Below are positions 34,688 through 43,841 of a DNA stretch of 64,000 nt, piece after piece. Every line of letters begins with the position of its first letter. Within the stretch, counting starts at the first letter, position 1. A model generated the notes under the pieces. The model was given only the letters and a program-made list of their open reading frames with translations, searched no databases and had not been told where the DNA came from. The stretch comes from Laspinema olomoucense D3b (GTDB taxonomy: Bacteria; Cyanobacteriota; Cyanobacteriia; Cyanobacteriales; Laspinemataceae): assembly GCF_025370785.1 (NCBI RefSeq), contig NZ_JAMXFA010000036.1, forward strand, positions 1 to 64,000, given 5' to 3'. The position numbers were made by a program, and so were the translations under genes.

Positions 34688-36163
34688 ATGCTGGCCCAAA
34701 AAACCCAAGCAGAACGCGACTGGAAACCAATTATTAAAGAATTTGAGCGAGTTGTTGGCAAAGATGGAGTAGTCCGACGAAAAGAAGAACTCCTCACTTA
34801 TGAATGTGATGGATTAACCAGCTACCGCCAACGTCCCGCATTAGTGGTATTACCCCGAACCACCGAACAGGTTTCTGAAGCGATTAAAATTTGCGATCGC
34901 CATAACATTCCCTGGTTACCCCGAGGTGCAGGAACCGGACTTTCCGGCGGTGCATTACCCATTGAAAACTGCGTGTTAATCGTCACCTCGTTAATGCGAA
35001 AAATCCTCAAAGTTGACCTAGAAAATCAGCGAGTTGTCGTCCAACCGGGAGTAATTAATAACTGGGTCACCCAAACTGTCAGCGGCGCAGGATTTTATTA
35101 TGCCCCCGACCCTTCCAGTCAAATTATCTGTTCCATTGGAGGCAATGTTGCCGAAAATTCTGGGGGCGTTCACTGCCTCAAATATGGTGTCACCACCAAT
35201 CATGTTTTAGGGCTAAAATTAGTCCTGCCTGATGGTTCCATTGTGGACGTGGGAGGAGAACTCACCGAAATGCCCGGTTATGATTTAACGGGCTTATTTG
35301 TAGGGTCCGAAGGTACATTAGGACTCGCCACAGAAATCACCCTTCGCATTCTCAAAACCCCGGAAGCCATTTGCGTCCTCTTAGCCGATTTTACCAGCGT
35401 TGAAGATGCCGGGGCGGCAGTTTCTGCCATTACCAGTGCAGGCATCATTCCCGCTGGCATGGAAATGATGGATAACCTCAGCATTAATGCCGTAGAAGAT
35501 GTGGTTGCCACCGGATGCTATCCCCGAGATGCCACAGCCATTTTATTAGTTGAAATTGATGGATTGCAGGTGGAAGTTGATAAAAATAAAAAACGCATTT
35601 CTGAACTTTGCAAGCAGAATGGGGCGCGAAATATCACTTCCGCCAATGACTTAGAAACCCGTATGAAATTGTGGAAAGGGCGCAAAGCCGCCTTTGCAGC
35701 AGCGGGACATTTAAGCCCCGATTATTATGTTCAAGATGGCGTCATTCCTCGGACTCAGTTGCCTTATGTCTTAAAAGAAATCGAGAGACTCAGCCAAAAA
35801 TATGGCTATCGGGTGGCAAATGTCTTTCATGCGGGAGATGGTAACCTCCACCCCTTAGTTCTGTATGATAATGCTATCCCCGGGGCTTTAGAACAAGTGG
35901 AAGAACTAGGCGGAGAAATTCTCAAACTCTGCGTGAAAGTCGGCGGAAGTCTCACCGGAGAACATGGCATTGGTGCCGATAAAAAATGCTACATGAGCGA
36001 AATGTTTAATGAAATTGATTTAGAAACCATGCAATGGGTGCGTAGCGTGTTTAATCCCAAAGGATTGGCAAATCCGGATAAACTATTTCCCACACCCCGG
36101 ACCTGTGGAGAAGCAGCCAATGCCCTACAAACTCAAAAGTTTGAAGGAATAGAGGCTTTTTAA
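34688..36163 (+). CDS. glcD: Glycolate dehydrogenase, FAD-binding subunit
   Basis: 491 residues of the FAD-linked oxidase family (GlcD). FAD-binding PCMH motif PRGAGTGLSGGALP at about residue 77, SIGGNVAENSGGVHCLKYG, GLFVGSEGTLGLATEITL, and the C-terminal substrate/metal region HAGDGNLHP and GEHGIGADK. It oxidises glycolate, made by RuBisCO oxygenation and dephosphorylation, to glyoxylate in photorespiration, passing electrons to the quinone pool or other acceptors. Glyoxylate is then aminated by an enzyme such as the one encoded at 40037-41182. No glcE/glcF lies beside it, the usual situation in cyanobacteria. Confidence 0.93.
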   Translation: MLAQKTQAERDWKPIIKEFERVVGKDGVVRRKEELLTYECDGLTSYRQRPALVVLPRTTEQVSEAIKICDRHNIPWLPRGAGTGLSGGALPIENCVLIVTSLMRKILKVDLENQRVVVQPGVINNWVTQTVSGAGFYYAPDPSSQIICSIGGNVAENSGGVHCLKYGVTTNHVLGLKLVLPDGSIVDVGGELTEMPGYDLTGLFVGSEGTLGLATEITLRILKTPEAICVLLADFTSVEDAGAAVSAITSAGIIPAGMEMMDNLSINAVEDVVATGCYPRDATAILLVEIDGLQVEVDKNKKRISELCKQNGARNITSANDLETRMKLWKGRKAAFAAAGHLSPDYYVQDGVIPRTQLPYVLKEIERLSQKYGYRVANVFHAGDGNLHPLVLYDNAIPGALEQVEELGGEILKLCVKVGGSLTGEHGIGADKKCYMSEMFNEIDLETMQWVRSVFNPKGLANPDKLFPTPRTCGEAANALQTQKFEGIEAF

Positions 36164-36222
36164 GGTTCGGGTGAAGCAATCCATTTTAAACCTCTTTGGA
36201 ACGAGTTGAGTTTTCTAAAAAG

Positions 36223-36242
36223 CCCCCCTTATTTAAGGGGGG
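36223..36242 (-). terminator. Hairpin between glcD and the opposing exonuclease-like gene
   Basis: CCCCCCTTA/TAAGGGGGG form a near-palindrome; read on the minus strand it is followed by CTTTTTAG, so it fits a terminator for the gene ending at 36285. The motif is also a common dispersed repeat of cyanobacteria. Confidence 0.65.
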
Positions 36243-36284
36243 TTGGGGGGATCACACCCGTATTTTGCAAAAACTCAACTGGGT

Positions 36285-36944
36285 TTAATAGCGTTTTACT
36301 TTAAACTCATACTGGAGGAAAGTATTCGGATCTAAAGGGGTAAATTTTTGTTTCCAATTAGAGACAATATGAAAATAATTTTTGGCATCTTCTAAACAAT
36401 ATTCGTAAATTCTATTAATAATTTCACTAGAATTTTCTTTCTGAGATAGGACGCGCTTGGCATTACGGCGAATATAAAGGCCATTGATTTCTTTATCAAT
36501 AGTAATATCCAGATATTCAAATAATCCATTTAATCCACCCCGATATCGAGATTGTTTGGGGTCGTATAAATCTAAAATGGTTAAAGGACTGATGTCCGGC
36601 TTGAGTTTCAAGGAGCGGATTCGCTTGGTTAAACAATATAAATCACTGTTAATAATATTGAATCCGACAAAAATTTTGTCTTGCAATAGTTTTAAATCAT
36701 TAATTATTTCTTTGATAAGATATTTTTCTTCTCGATGATTTTCAATTAATTGAATTTTAATATATTGAGAATCGTTGGTTTCTAAAATCCGCGTAATTGT
36801 ATAACCAAAAATTCGTTGTTGAACTTTGTTGGCCGTGATATAAACGGGGAAAAATTCTAAATCTATAAAGACTAATTTATGGAGAGGACCCGGATAAAAA
36901 TTGTTAATGAACTGAGTTTCCAGCCAGAGTTCTTTTTTCCACAT
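36285..36944 (-). CDS. RNase H-fold (DEDDy-type) 3'-5' exonuclease-like protein
   Basis: 219 residues. The three exonuclease motifs of DnaQ-like enzymes can be seen: LVFIDLEFFP with Asp and Glu (ExoI), VGFNIINSDLYCLTKRI with Asp (ExoII) and IYEYCLEDAKNYF with the Tyr-x3-Asp pair (ExoIII, DEDDy type). All four acidic ligands and the tyrosine are present, so nuclease activity is likely, on RNA or DNA. The gene is AT-rich compared with its neighbours and stands alone, convergent with glcD. I have no assigned family name; YprB-like ribonuclease H-like proteins are the closest type. Confidence 0.7.
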   Translation of the reverse strand: MWKKELWLETQFINNFYPGPLHKLVFIDLEFFPVYITANKVQQRIFGYTITRILETNDSQYIKIQLIENHREEKYLIKEIINDLKLLQDKIFVGFNIINSDLYCLTKRIRSLKLKPDISPLTILDLYDPKQSRYRGGLNGLFEYLDITIDKEINGLYIRRNAKRVLSQKENSSEIINRIYEYCLEDAKNYFHIVSNWKQKFTPLDPNTFLQYEFKVKRY

Positions 36945-37274
36945 AGTAGCCTACAATACAAGAAGATAGTTAATAAGAGATATACTATATCATACAATTC
37001 TATCGGGACTTTCATGGCAACTTCCCCGGGCTAATCGCACCCTGGCCCTAGGAAAGTTGAGAGAGTCTCTGGGATATTCACCAAGAAGGGGAGGATTACC
37101 GCGATCGCCCGGTAACGGTGAAGGTTTCCCAGAAAAATCTGCGGACGGTCCTCTGCTGCTTAGGATGCCTGTAGAAAATCACTCGGGTAAAGTTTGACAG
37201 TTACAGCAGTTGCAGGCTACAACCGAGGAGACGATTTGTATTGAAACGATTATTTTGGGCGATCGCGGGGATTC
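36945..37274. other. Intergenic stretch between divergent genes
   Basis: 330 bases with no gene and no clear repeat. The first 60 bases, before the exonuclease-like gene, are AT-rich and likely hold its promoter. Confidence 0.5.
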
Positions 37275-37919
37275 ATGAGCTATGTAGATGGATTGGGCCT
37301 CAAATTAACTTGGGATGCCTTGTTAGAACAGTTTTCTGCCGATCGCAAACTCGGTAAAAAAGTCTTATTTAATTTAGTAACTACCTATTGTCATCCGCAA
37401 CGATATTATCATAACCTCGGACATATCCAGTTGCTGCTTGAAACCTTGGACCAGATGAAATCTCTAACCCGGGATTTCCCCGCTATTTATCTAGCCACTT
37501 GGTTTCATGATGCCATTTATGACCCCACTGCCCATGATAATGAGGAAAAAAGTGCGGAATATGCTGGGGAAGTCTTAACCACATTAAACTTTCCCGCCTC
37601 AACGATTGCCGCCACCCAAACTCTGATTCTCAGGACGAAACGTCATGAAGCGGCAGCGGATGAATTGGATATTCAAATTTTTCTCGATGCAGATTGGGCA
37701 ATTTTGGGGGCAGAACCCTCAGAATATCAGTTTTACACCCAAGCCATTCGCCGAGAATTTGTAGCATTTTCAGAAGCCGACTATCGCCGAGGGAGAACCC
37801 AATTTTTGGAAGGGATATTACAGCGCGATCGCCTCTATTTTACTCCCCCGATGTTGGAGCAACGAGAGGCGACTGCCCGCCGTAACTTAGAACAAGAAAT
37901 CCAAACCCTTTCCCGGTAG
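37275..37919 (+). CDS. HD-superfamily metal-dependent hydrolase-like protein
   Basis: 214 residues. RYYHNLGHIQLLLETLD and ATWFHDAIYDP give the H...HD metal motif; a further His occurs in TKRHEA and an Asp in FLDADWAILG. This family of predicted HD phosphohydrolases is widespread and sometimes mis-labelled as a receptor subunit in databases. A nucleotide or phosphate-ester substrate is likely but not known. It is a single gene, convergent with mtnP, ending 33 bases from it. Confidence 0.85.
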   Translation: MSYVDGLGLKLTWDALLEQFSADRKLGKKVLFNLVTTYCHPQRYYHNLGHIQLLLETLDQMKSLTRDFPAIYLATWFHDAIYDPTAHDNEEKSAEYAGEVLTTLNFPASTIAATQTLILRTKRHEAAADELDIQIFLDADWAILGAEPSEYQFYTQAIRREFVAFSEADYRRGRTQFLEGILQRDRLYFTPPMLEQREATARRNLEQEIQTLSR

Positions 37920-37951
37920 AGGCAGCGATCCAAACCCTACCCCAATCAAGC

Positions 37952-38824
37952 TTACAAATATTTCTGCAAAATCACCTTTAACTTATCCTTAATCCGAGGC
38001 GGCACTCGATCCAAGGGTGTTAAAATAGCATATTTTAACGCCGAATGCGCCTTACTTTCCGGCGGATTATTCCCCAACCGCCCTACTACTTCTCGGATCA
38101 CTTTTTGGGCATGGTCGGCATTAGCATGGAGGTGTTCCAAGATCATCTCCACCGTTACACTATCATGCATCGGATGCCAACAGTCATAATCTGTAACCAA
38201 GGCCAAAGTCGCATAAGCAATTTCCGCTTCCCGGGCCAATTTGGCCTCGGTTAAATTCGTCATGCCAATGACACTCGCCCCCCAACTGCGGTACAAATTA
38301 GATTCAGCTTGAGTGGAAAAAGCCGGACCTTCCATACAGACATAAGTCCCCCCGCGATGCAGATTAACCTCCGCTAAATTCAAACTGGCAACTGCATCCC
38401 CAAGAATTTCGGCAAGGCGATCGCATACAGGTTCCCCAAAGGCAATATGAGCAACAATACCCTCACCAAAAAAACTGGAAATCCGATGTTGAGTGCGATC
38501 GATAAACTGATCCGGAACCACCATATCCAGCGGTTTCACCTCCTCTTTCAAAGACCCCACCGCCGAAGCCGAAATAATATAATCCACTCCTAATTGTTTT
38601 AGGGCATAAATATTAGCCCGAAACGGAATTTCCGAAGGCATCAAACTATGGTGACGACCATGACGGGCTAAAAAAGCCACCCGGATGCCATCTAAAGTCC
38701 CGATGATTGCCGCATCCGAAGGAGAACCAAAGGGGGTATTCATCGGCACTTCTTCGATATCTTTAAGCGCCTCCATTTGATAGAGTCCGCTTCCCCCAAT
38801 AATGCCGATTTTAACGGGTTCCAT
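37952..38824 (-). CDS. mtnP: S-methyl-5'-thioadenosine phosphorylase
   Basis: 290 residues of the MTAP/PNP family. It splits methylthioadenosine, a by-product of polyamine synthesis, to adenine and methylthioribose-1-phosphate for methionine salvage. Motifs: [29 protein letters not shown] (phosphate and ribose binding), [12 protein letters not shown], and [20 protein letters not shown] followed by TDYDCWH with the purine-binding Asp. Length is normal. Confidence 0.95.
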   Translation of the reverse strand: MEPVKIGIIGGSGLYQMEALKDIEEVPMNTPFGSPSDAAIIGTLDGIRVAFLARHGRHHSLMPSEIPFRANIYALKQLGVDYIISASAVGSLKEEVKPLDMVVPDQFIDRTQHRISSFFGEGIVAHIAFGEPVCDRLAEILGDAVASLNLAEVNLHRGGTYVCMEGPAFSTQAESNLYRSWGASVIGMTNLTEAKLAREAEIAYATLALVTDYDCWHPMHDSVTVEMILEHLHANADHAQKVIREVVGRLGNNPPESKAHSALKYAILTPLDRVPPRIKDKLKVILQKYL

Positions 38825-38910
38825 TTGCTTCTGATTCCTCTATTCTTTCACAACAAAGCCCGCCTCAGCGGGCTAAACTTAACGAATTTTAAATTAAATG
38901 GCCTCGGTTT

Positions 38911-39264
38911 TTAAGCATTCGTTCCCTCTCTAACCAGATGCCCGATCGCACTCGACACCAACGACAGCACAATTGCTCCAATGATAGCCGGTAAAAAGCC
39001 ATTGACATCAAATCCTGGGGTGAGATATCCCACCAGGGCTAGAGTGATGCCATTAATCACCAACAAAAATAACCCCAAAGTCAAAATCGTTAAAGGCAAC
39101 GTCAAAAGCACCAGAATCGGTTTGACAATCGCATTAATCAATCCCATTAAAATCGCAGCTAGGGCAGCGGATGAAAACCCATCGACATAGATACCAGGGA
39201 CAACATAGGACGTAATCAGCAGAGAAATGGCCGCAACTAACCAAGTAATGATAAAACCGAGCAT
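38911..39264 (-). CDS. Phage holin family 4-like membrane protein
   Basis: 117 residues with four hydrophobic helices (for example IITWLVAAISLLITSYVVPG, LVLLTLPLTILTLGLFLLVI). The layout, including the conserved GLINAIVKPIL, matches the family labelled Phage_holin_4_2, which in most bacteria is a chromosomal membrane protein of unknown role rather than a phage holin. No phage genes are nearby, so a lysis role is unlikely. Confidence 0.85.
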   Translation of the reverse strand: MLGFIITWLVAAISLLITSYVVPGIYVDGFSSAALAAILMGLINAIVKPILVLLTLPLTILTLGLFLLVINGITLALVGYLTPGFDVNGFLPAIIGAIVLSLVSSAIGHLVREGTNA

Positions 39265-39393
39265 AAGTCTGTCTCCAGGGTGACTTCCACTTAAATTGTA
39301 ACCACAAATTTGGGCAATTAGCCCCCAAATGCAGTACCCTAAGCTATAGACCTAGTTGGGTTAGTGTAATCAAGAACCTTAAAAAACCCCGTT

Positions 39394-39894
39394 ATGAACT
39401 GGCGACATTTGGCTGCTACTGTTTTAGCACTCTTCCTCTTATTCATGCCCTTACCGGCATTAGCGCAAGCTTATAAATACTATCCACCCCCGCTGTCCTA
39501 TAGCAATGCCCAACTTTCTGGTAAAGACTTTTCCGGGCAGTTTTTAAGGACCGCAGAGTTCTCAAATGCGGATTTGCAATTTACGAATTTCTCAAATGTT
39601 CAGGCAGAGGGGGCCATTTTCAGCCTCTCCATGATGAAAGATGCGAATTTTCATGGGGCGAATTTGACCAATTCCATGCTGGAATGGACCAACTTAACCA
39701 ATGCGGATTTTACCGATGCGGTGTTAGTTGAGGCGCTGTTTCTCGGTGCGAATGTCAAAAATATGAAGATTACAGGTGCAGATTTCACCGATGCCATTTT
39801 AGATGGGGATCAAATCAACAAACTCTGTAAAAATGCTAGTGGAGTTAATTCAAAAACCGGGGTAGATACTCGCGAATCCCTGGGATGCACATAA
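39394..39894 (+). CDS. Exported pentapeptide-repeat protein, probably lumenal
   Basis: 166 residues. Signal peptide 1-25 (ATVLALFLLFMPLPALAQA), then pentapeptide A(N/D)LXX-type repeats: LSGKDFSGQFL, FSNADLQFTNFSN, FHGANLTNSML, WTNLTNADFTDAVL, ITGADFTDAIL. The C-terminal tail with two cysteines (LCKNASGVNSKTGVDTRESL then GCT) is shared with thylakoid-lumen pentapeptide proteins of plants and cyanobacteria such as TL15/TL17-type proteins. A right-handed beta-helix in the thylakoid lumen is expected; the function is not established. Confidence 0.85.
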   Translation: MNWRHLAATVLALFLLFMPLPALAQAYKYYPPPLSYSNAQLSGKDFSGQFLRTAEFSNADLQFTNFSNVQAEGAIFSLSMMKDANFHGANLTNSMLEWTNLTNADFTDAVLVEALFLGANVKNMKITGADFTDAILDGDQINKLCKNASGVNSKTGVDTRESLGCT

Positions 39895-39906
39895 TCCTCG
39901 TGACTT

Positions 39907-40011
39907 GGCTCTGCCTCCAGTCCCTCACGGCACAGATGTAGTTGTTATCTGAGCCTAGGAGTATCAGGAGGCAGAGCCTCCAATTGGGCATTCCCAGGCA
40001 GAGCCTGGGAA
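39907..40011. repeat. Inverted repeats of GGCAGAGCC type
   Basis: GGCTCTGCCTCC (39907-39918) is the reverse complement of GGAGGCAGAGCC (39967-39978), and TTCCCAGGC/GCCTGGGAA (39991-40011) makes a second hairpin. The text is of a widespread dispersed cyanobacterial repeat and fills the space between two convergent genes. Confidence 0.8.
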
Positions 40012-40036
40012 CGAGGAGGGGTTGGGTGGGGGTGGG

Positions 40037-41182
40037 TTAGGATTCCCCTAGAATTTTGGCGGCAGCGGCGACACCGGCACCGACTTGGGTTGCCTTACCG
40101 AGTTCTTGCAAGGCGGCTTCTAAGGCAGCAATGGCGGTTAGGATATCGCGATCGCTCACAAATCCTAAATGTCCAATTCGGAAGATTTCACCCTTGAGGT
40201 GGTCTTGTCCTCCTGCCATCACGATATCAAACCGTTTCTTGACAATAGCCCGAATTTGTTCTGCATCAGACGTCGCCACAGCGGTAATCGATCGCGCTGC
40301 TGCATCATCCGGCGCATAGAGTTTTAATCCCATTGCCGTTGCTGCTGCACGAGTGGCCTTCATTTGCCGTTCATGGCGCTTAAAGATATTTTCTAACCCT
40401 TCCTGCTTCATCATCCGCAGGGTGGCTTGTAAGGCAAAAATCAGGTTAACTGGGGGAGTAAACGGACTGCTATTTTTATCCGTGGCTTTCTTGTATTTGC
40501 CTAAATCCAGATAAAATTTCGGGAGTTTAGCAGTTTTGTAGGCTTCCCATGCTTTGGCGCTGACTGCCACAAAGCCCAGTCCCGGAGGAATCATAAAGCC
40601 TTTTTGTGACCCCGAGGCGACCACATCCAGTCCCCAAGCGTCGATCGGCACATTCATCGCCCCTAAACTGGTGACGGCATCAACGATAATTAAAGCCTGA
40701 CCATGCGCTTTCACGTGACGATTGATGGCTTCTAAATCATTGACAACCCCAGTAGAGGTTTCGCTGTGGGTGACGATGACGGCTTTAATTTCTTTGTTCG
40801 TATCCGCTTCCAGCTTTTGCCGGAATAGGTCGGGGTCCAAAGCTTGTCCCCAGTCAGCGGTGATGGGGTCTACGGTGAGGCTATAGGCTTTGGCAACTTG
40901 GGCCCAGCGTTCCCCAAATTTACCATTGCTACCCACAATCACGCGATCGCCTGGACTCAGGAAGTTAATGATTCCCGCTTCCATCGCGCCAGTCCCCGAC
41001 GCCGTAAGCATCAAGACATCGCTTTGAGTTTGGTGCAGCCATTTCAAATTTTCCGTCACCTCGGCGATGACTGCCTCAAAATCTTTGCTCCGGTGGCCTA
41101 TGGGATGTTTTGCCAAGGCTCTCAATGCTTGTTCTGGCACCGGAGTAGGGCCAGGAATCATTAGCATCAGCTTGTCGTCCAT
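40037..41182 (-). CDS. Alanine-glyoxylate / serine-type aminotransferase (class V)
   Basis: 381 residues, PLP class V aminotransferase. Motifs: MLMIPGPTPVPEQAL and GHRSKDF at the N-terminus, LTASGTGAMEAGI (PLP phosphate), VTHSETSTGV, VDAVTSLGAM with the PLP Asp, and the Schiff-base lysine in SGSQKGFMIPPGLG. It converts glyoxylate to glycine (with alanine or serine as donor), the step after glycolate dehydrogenase in photorespiration. Cyanobacterial homologues were once named soluble hydrogenase 42 kDa subunit, now seen as a misnomer. It is monocistronic. Confidence 0.9.
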   Translation of the reverse strand: MDDKLMLMIPGPTPVPEQALRALAKHPIGHRSKDFEAVIAEVTENLKWLHQTQSDVLMLTASGTGAMEAGIINFLSPGDRVIVGSNGKFGERWAQVAKAYSLTVDPITADWGQALDPDLFRQKLEADTNKEIKAVIVTHSETSTGVVNDLEAINRHVKAHGQALIIVDAVTSLGAMNVPIDAWGLDVVASGSQKGFMIPPGLGFVAVSAKAWEAYKTAKLPKFYLDLGKYKKATDKNSSPFTPPVNLIFALQATLRMMKQEGLENIFKRHERQMKATRAAATAMGLKLYAPDDAAARSITAVATSDAEQIRAIVKKRFDIVMAGGQDHLKGEIFRIGHLGFVSDRDILTAIAALEAALQELGKATQVGAGVAAAAKILGES

Positions 41183-41335
41183 TGAATCTAGTCCTAATAC
41201 AATTAAATTTAAGTGTGAGGAGTTCCGATCAATGCCTCGGGTAAGGCTCTGTACCGGCGAGTGCTGTTGCTGAATGCGCTTTCACCCGAATCTTTAATTC
41301 TACTGGTTTACGGTATTCGATGCAAGACCTTCTGA

Positions 41336-41599
41336 TTACTCAGGATGGGCCGAATTTCCTGGGGTCTTAGCAGCGGCTACTTCGTTGAGGGACCAGCGGT
41401 GTTCTATTGGGATATTTTCGCGCTGAAACTTAGACTCTAGCTGCTTCTGTTGGCTTTGGGCTTTTCTGAGGGTCACAATCAGTTGTTGAACCTGTTCCCT
41501 AGCAGAGGGATTCTGATTAACCGCATAGAGGGTTTGCCGTTCCAACAGTTGCAGCAGCAGTTCATAGTGAATAGGGGAAGGAAGAGGAATGGGTTCCAT
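41336..41599 (-). CDS. DUF5340 family protein
   Basis: 87 residues. The N-terminus EPIPLPSPIHYELLLQLLER is the signature of the cyanobacteria-specific DUF5340 family, followed by a long basic helix (VQQLIVTLRKAQSQQKQLES). It is presumably a soluble, helical protein. Function unknown. It is a single gene between the aminotransferase and trpC. Confidence 0.8.
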   Translation of the reverse strand: MEPIPLPSPIHYELLLQLLERQTLYAVNQNPSAREQVQQLIVTLRKAQSQQKQLESKFQRENIPIEHRWSLNEVAAAKTPGNSAHPE

Positions 41600-41711
41600 A
41601 AATTGCCGCAGCGGTCTCCCGTAAATGGATATCCAATTCCTAGGGAATCAGACATTGCATTGTTTTAGTATAGAACCTGATGGTCCCTGAAGGGCGATCG
41701 CCCCCCAGGAA

Positions 41712-42596
41712 TCAATGACTGGGAAAAATTGCGGCAAGGGCTTCCCCGGGGTCGGGTTGTTTCATAAAGGCTTCCCCAATCAACACGGCTTTGGCACCGG
41801 CATCAACTACCCGCTTGAGGTCATCGGGGGTCTGGAGTCCGGATTCGCTGACTACTAGGATATTTTCCAGGCGATCGCGCCGTTGTTCCAGCAATTGACA
41901 GGTGGTGGCTAAATCTACAGTAAAATTTTCGAGATTGCGATTATTAATCCCAATTAATGTCACCCCATCTAAGGCTAAAACCCGGTCCAATTCTTCTAGG
42001 GTATGCACTTCAATTAGGGGAGTTACTCCTAATGTTTTGGCAATCTTAATAAAATACTGTAAGTCTTTATCCGAGAGAATTGCGGCAATCAGCAAGATAG
42101 CATCAGCCCCATTAACCCGGGCGAGATAAATCTGATAGGGATAGATGATAAAATCTTTACAAAGCAAGGGTAAATCGACCGCTTCTCGGACCGCTTTGAG
42201 GTAGTCAAAACTGCCTTGAAAGAATTTACTATCCGTGAGGACCGAGAGACAGGCTGCGCCGCCTTTCTGGTAAGATTGAGCGATCGCCACCGGGTCGAAG
42301 TCTTCGCGAATGACCCCTTTGCTGGGAGAGGCTTTTTTAATTTCCGCGATCGCCGCCGGTTGTTTGGCGGCGGACACCAAGGCCCCCACAAAATCCTTCG
42401 GTGCAGGGACCCCCTGGAGGAGTTTTTGTAATTCTACTAAAGGCTGGCGATCGCGCAGTGCCTCCACCTCCACTTCTTTGTGCCAAACGATTTCTTCGAG
42501 AATATGTCGAGGTTCAGCATCAGGCACCTGGATTTGATAGCGCATCGACTTGACGCCTACAGCAGGATTGGGAGGACGGCGGCGAATATTTGGCAT
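41712..42596 (-). CDS. trpC: Indole-3-glycerol phosphate synthase
   Basis: 294 residues from ATG 42596 ([20 protein letters not shown]), the usual cyanobacterial start; ATG 42611 would add 5. It is a TIM-barrel enzyme of tryptophan synthesis that closes the indole ring of CdRP. Motifs: [11 protein letters not shown] with catalytic Lys, [12 protein letters not shown] with Lys, [11 protein letters not shown] with Glu, [11 protein letters not shown] and VVSESGLQT. The first 40 residues are the extra N-terminal segment typical of the cyanobacterial enzyme. No other trp genes are near. Confidence 0.95.
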   Translation of the reverse strand: MPNIRRRPPNPAVGVKSMRYQIQVPDAEPRHILEEIVWHKEVEVEALRDRQPLVELQKLLQGVPAPKDFVGALVSAAKQPAAIAEIKKASPSKGVIREDFDPVAIAQSYQKGGAACLSVLTDSKFFQGSFDYLKAVREAVDLPLLCKDFIIYPYQIYLARVNGADAILLIAAILSDKDLQYFIKIAKTLGVTPLIEVHTLEELDRVLALDGVTLIGINNRNLENFTVDLATTCQLLEQRRDRLENILVVSESGLQTPDDLKRVVDAGAKAVLIGEAFMKQPDPGEALAAIFPSH

Positions 42597-42854
42597 GGGG
42601 GTTAGAATCAATCAACAGAAATAACAGCAGGGCGAGGAAAAGAGACCTGACCTGCGTCGTCTCTCCCTCAGTAGTAAAGATTTAACCATAAAAGCGAGCG
42701 ATCGCATTGATCCGTGCTGTCCAAGGGGTTCAGAATTTTTTAGTCCCCAATTTAGACAGGCAACAGATTCGGGAGGCGATCGCCTGAACAATCTCTCGCC
42801 TAAACTGGTTTAACATACAACAAAAAGCAATCCCATAATCCAAGGTAGGGAACA

Positions 42855-43040
42855 ATGGACGCGCTGATAGAGACCCTCAATGCCAAATTAACCCAATGGG
42901 AACCCGATGTGGCGGAAGCAGTACGTCAAAGCATTTCTGAGATTATAGAAATGGCCGATCGCAACCTTCTGGATATCATGCGATCGCGCCTTGTCGAACA
43001 GGAGGTATTAGATTTAATCGATGAATCCGAAACCCGGTGA
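42855..43040 (+). CDS. Small antitoxin-like protein
   Basis: 61 residues, helical: LIETLNAKLTQWEPDVAEAV and SISEIIEMADRNLLDIMRSR, ending LVEQEVLDLIDESETR. It precedes and overlaps by 20 bases a truncated MazF/PemK-like reading frame, in the order normal for antitoxin-toxin modules. The start has GGTAGGG 6-8 bases upstream. The antitoxin role is inferred from context; since the toxin is truncated, the module is probably inactive. Confidence 0.6.
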   Translation: MDALIETLNAKLTQWEPDVAEAVRQSISEIIEMADRNLLDIMRSRLVEQEVLDLIDESETR

Positions 43041-43128
43041 AGTCTGGCTAGTCGATCTGGGATTAGGCGCAAAGATGCGACCTGTTCTCATCGTATCTCG
43101 TGCCGATCCAAATAATCCCCATTTTTGA
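43021..43128 (+). pseudogene. Truncated MazF/PemK-type toxin
   Basis: 35 codons: MNPKPGEVWLVDLGLGAKMR then PVLIVSRADPNNPHF and TGA. GEVWLVDLG...K.RPVLIVSR is the first beta-hairpin region of MazF/PemK endoribonucleases, which are normally about 105-120 residues. The other two thirds are missing; downstream of 43128 the HsdR_N-like gene runs in the opposite direction. The toxin is therefore a fragment left beside its antitoxin. Confidence 0.75.
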
Positions 43129-43137
43129 GGGTGCAGA

Positions 43138-43776
43138 TTAAAGCTCGATCGCCATCTGTCCCAACCGTTTGAGAATCTGTAACACCTCATAGAGTTGATT
43201 CCGCCGAGGCAACAAGGAAAACACACTCGATAATTCATATTGAGGAAATTCTTGATGTTGCAGTTTCACAAAAATAAAATTTCCCCCATTGGTTACCATC
43301 CCAAAAACTGGCCGTTGTGAATTGGGATGAGCCAGCATATAAGCTAAAGTTTGCGGCAAAGCCATTTCTAAGGAAAAACTGGTTTCCTTAGATTCAATCA
43401 CCACCACCCAAAGCCTTTCCAACAGAACCAACGCATCAATCCGACCCCGATAAATTATCTCATCCCGTTCAGCGGTAATTTGCACAGTCGGTTCCGTGGT
43501 AAACCGAAAGGGAGGCTGAAAAAATCCTGCCAAATCCAGGAGTGGGGACAACACAATTAATTTAATCGTTTCTTCTCCCAGTTGACCATCAGAGAGTTGA
43601 TAAAAGTATTTTTGCTGAATTTTATCAAGGGTTTGTTGCTCTGCTTCAGTCAGAGTATTGTCCAGGTTTAACCACTCGGGGAAAAATTGGTCATCGGTAC
43701 TACGCTGGAGATTAAATTGGGTTTGCAGTTGTCTGAAGGTTTTTACAGTCCGCTCTATGGGTAAAGTTTGGGTCAT
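43138..43776 (-). CDS. HsdR_N-type PD-(D/E)XK restriction-endonuclease-like protein
   Basis: 212 residues resembling the N-terminal nuclease domain of type I restriction subunit R, found alone in many cyanobacteria. GEETIKLIVLSPLLDLAGFF is the leading helix with the conserved Glu; GRIDALVLLERLWVVVIESKETSF gives the metal-binding Asp and the ExK pair; LAYMLAHPNSQRPVFGMVTNGGNFIFVKL follows as in the HsdR family. No helicase domain and no hsdM/hsdS genes are present, so it is an orphan nuclease, perhaps in defence or mobile-element control. Confidence 0.8.
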   Translation of the reverse strand: MTQTLPIERTVKTFRQLQTQFNLQRSTDDQFFPEWLNLDNTLTEAEQQTLDKIQQKYFYQLSDGQLGEETIKLIVLSPLLDLAGFFQPPFRFTTEPTVQITAERDEIIYRGRIDALVLLERLWVVVIESKETSFSLEMALPQTLAYMLAHPNSQRPVFGMVTNGGNFIFVKLQHQEFPQYELSSVFSLLPRRNQLYEVLQILKRLGQMAIEL

Positions 43777-43841
43777 AATTGAAGGGTTAGAGCAATAATT
43801 AAGGGGGTGAATATCAAGCCCTGTTTTATTTTAGCATTGGG

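Noticed and set aside
38911-39264. Prophage holin
   Set aside because: The family is a common chromosomal membrane protein and no phage structural, lysin or integrase gene is nearby.
43138-43776. Type I restriction-modification system
   Set aside because: Only the HsdR_N-like nuclease domain is present, with no helicase, methylase or specificity genes in the window.
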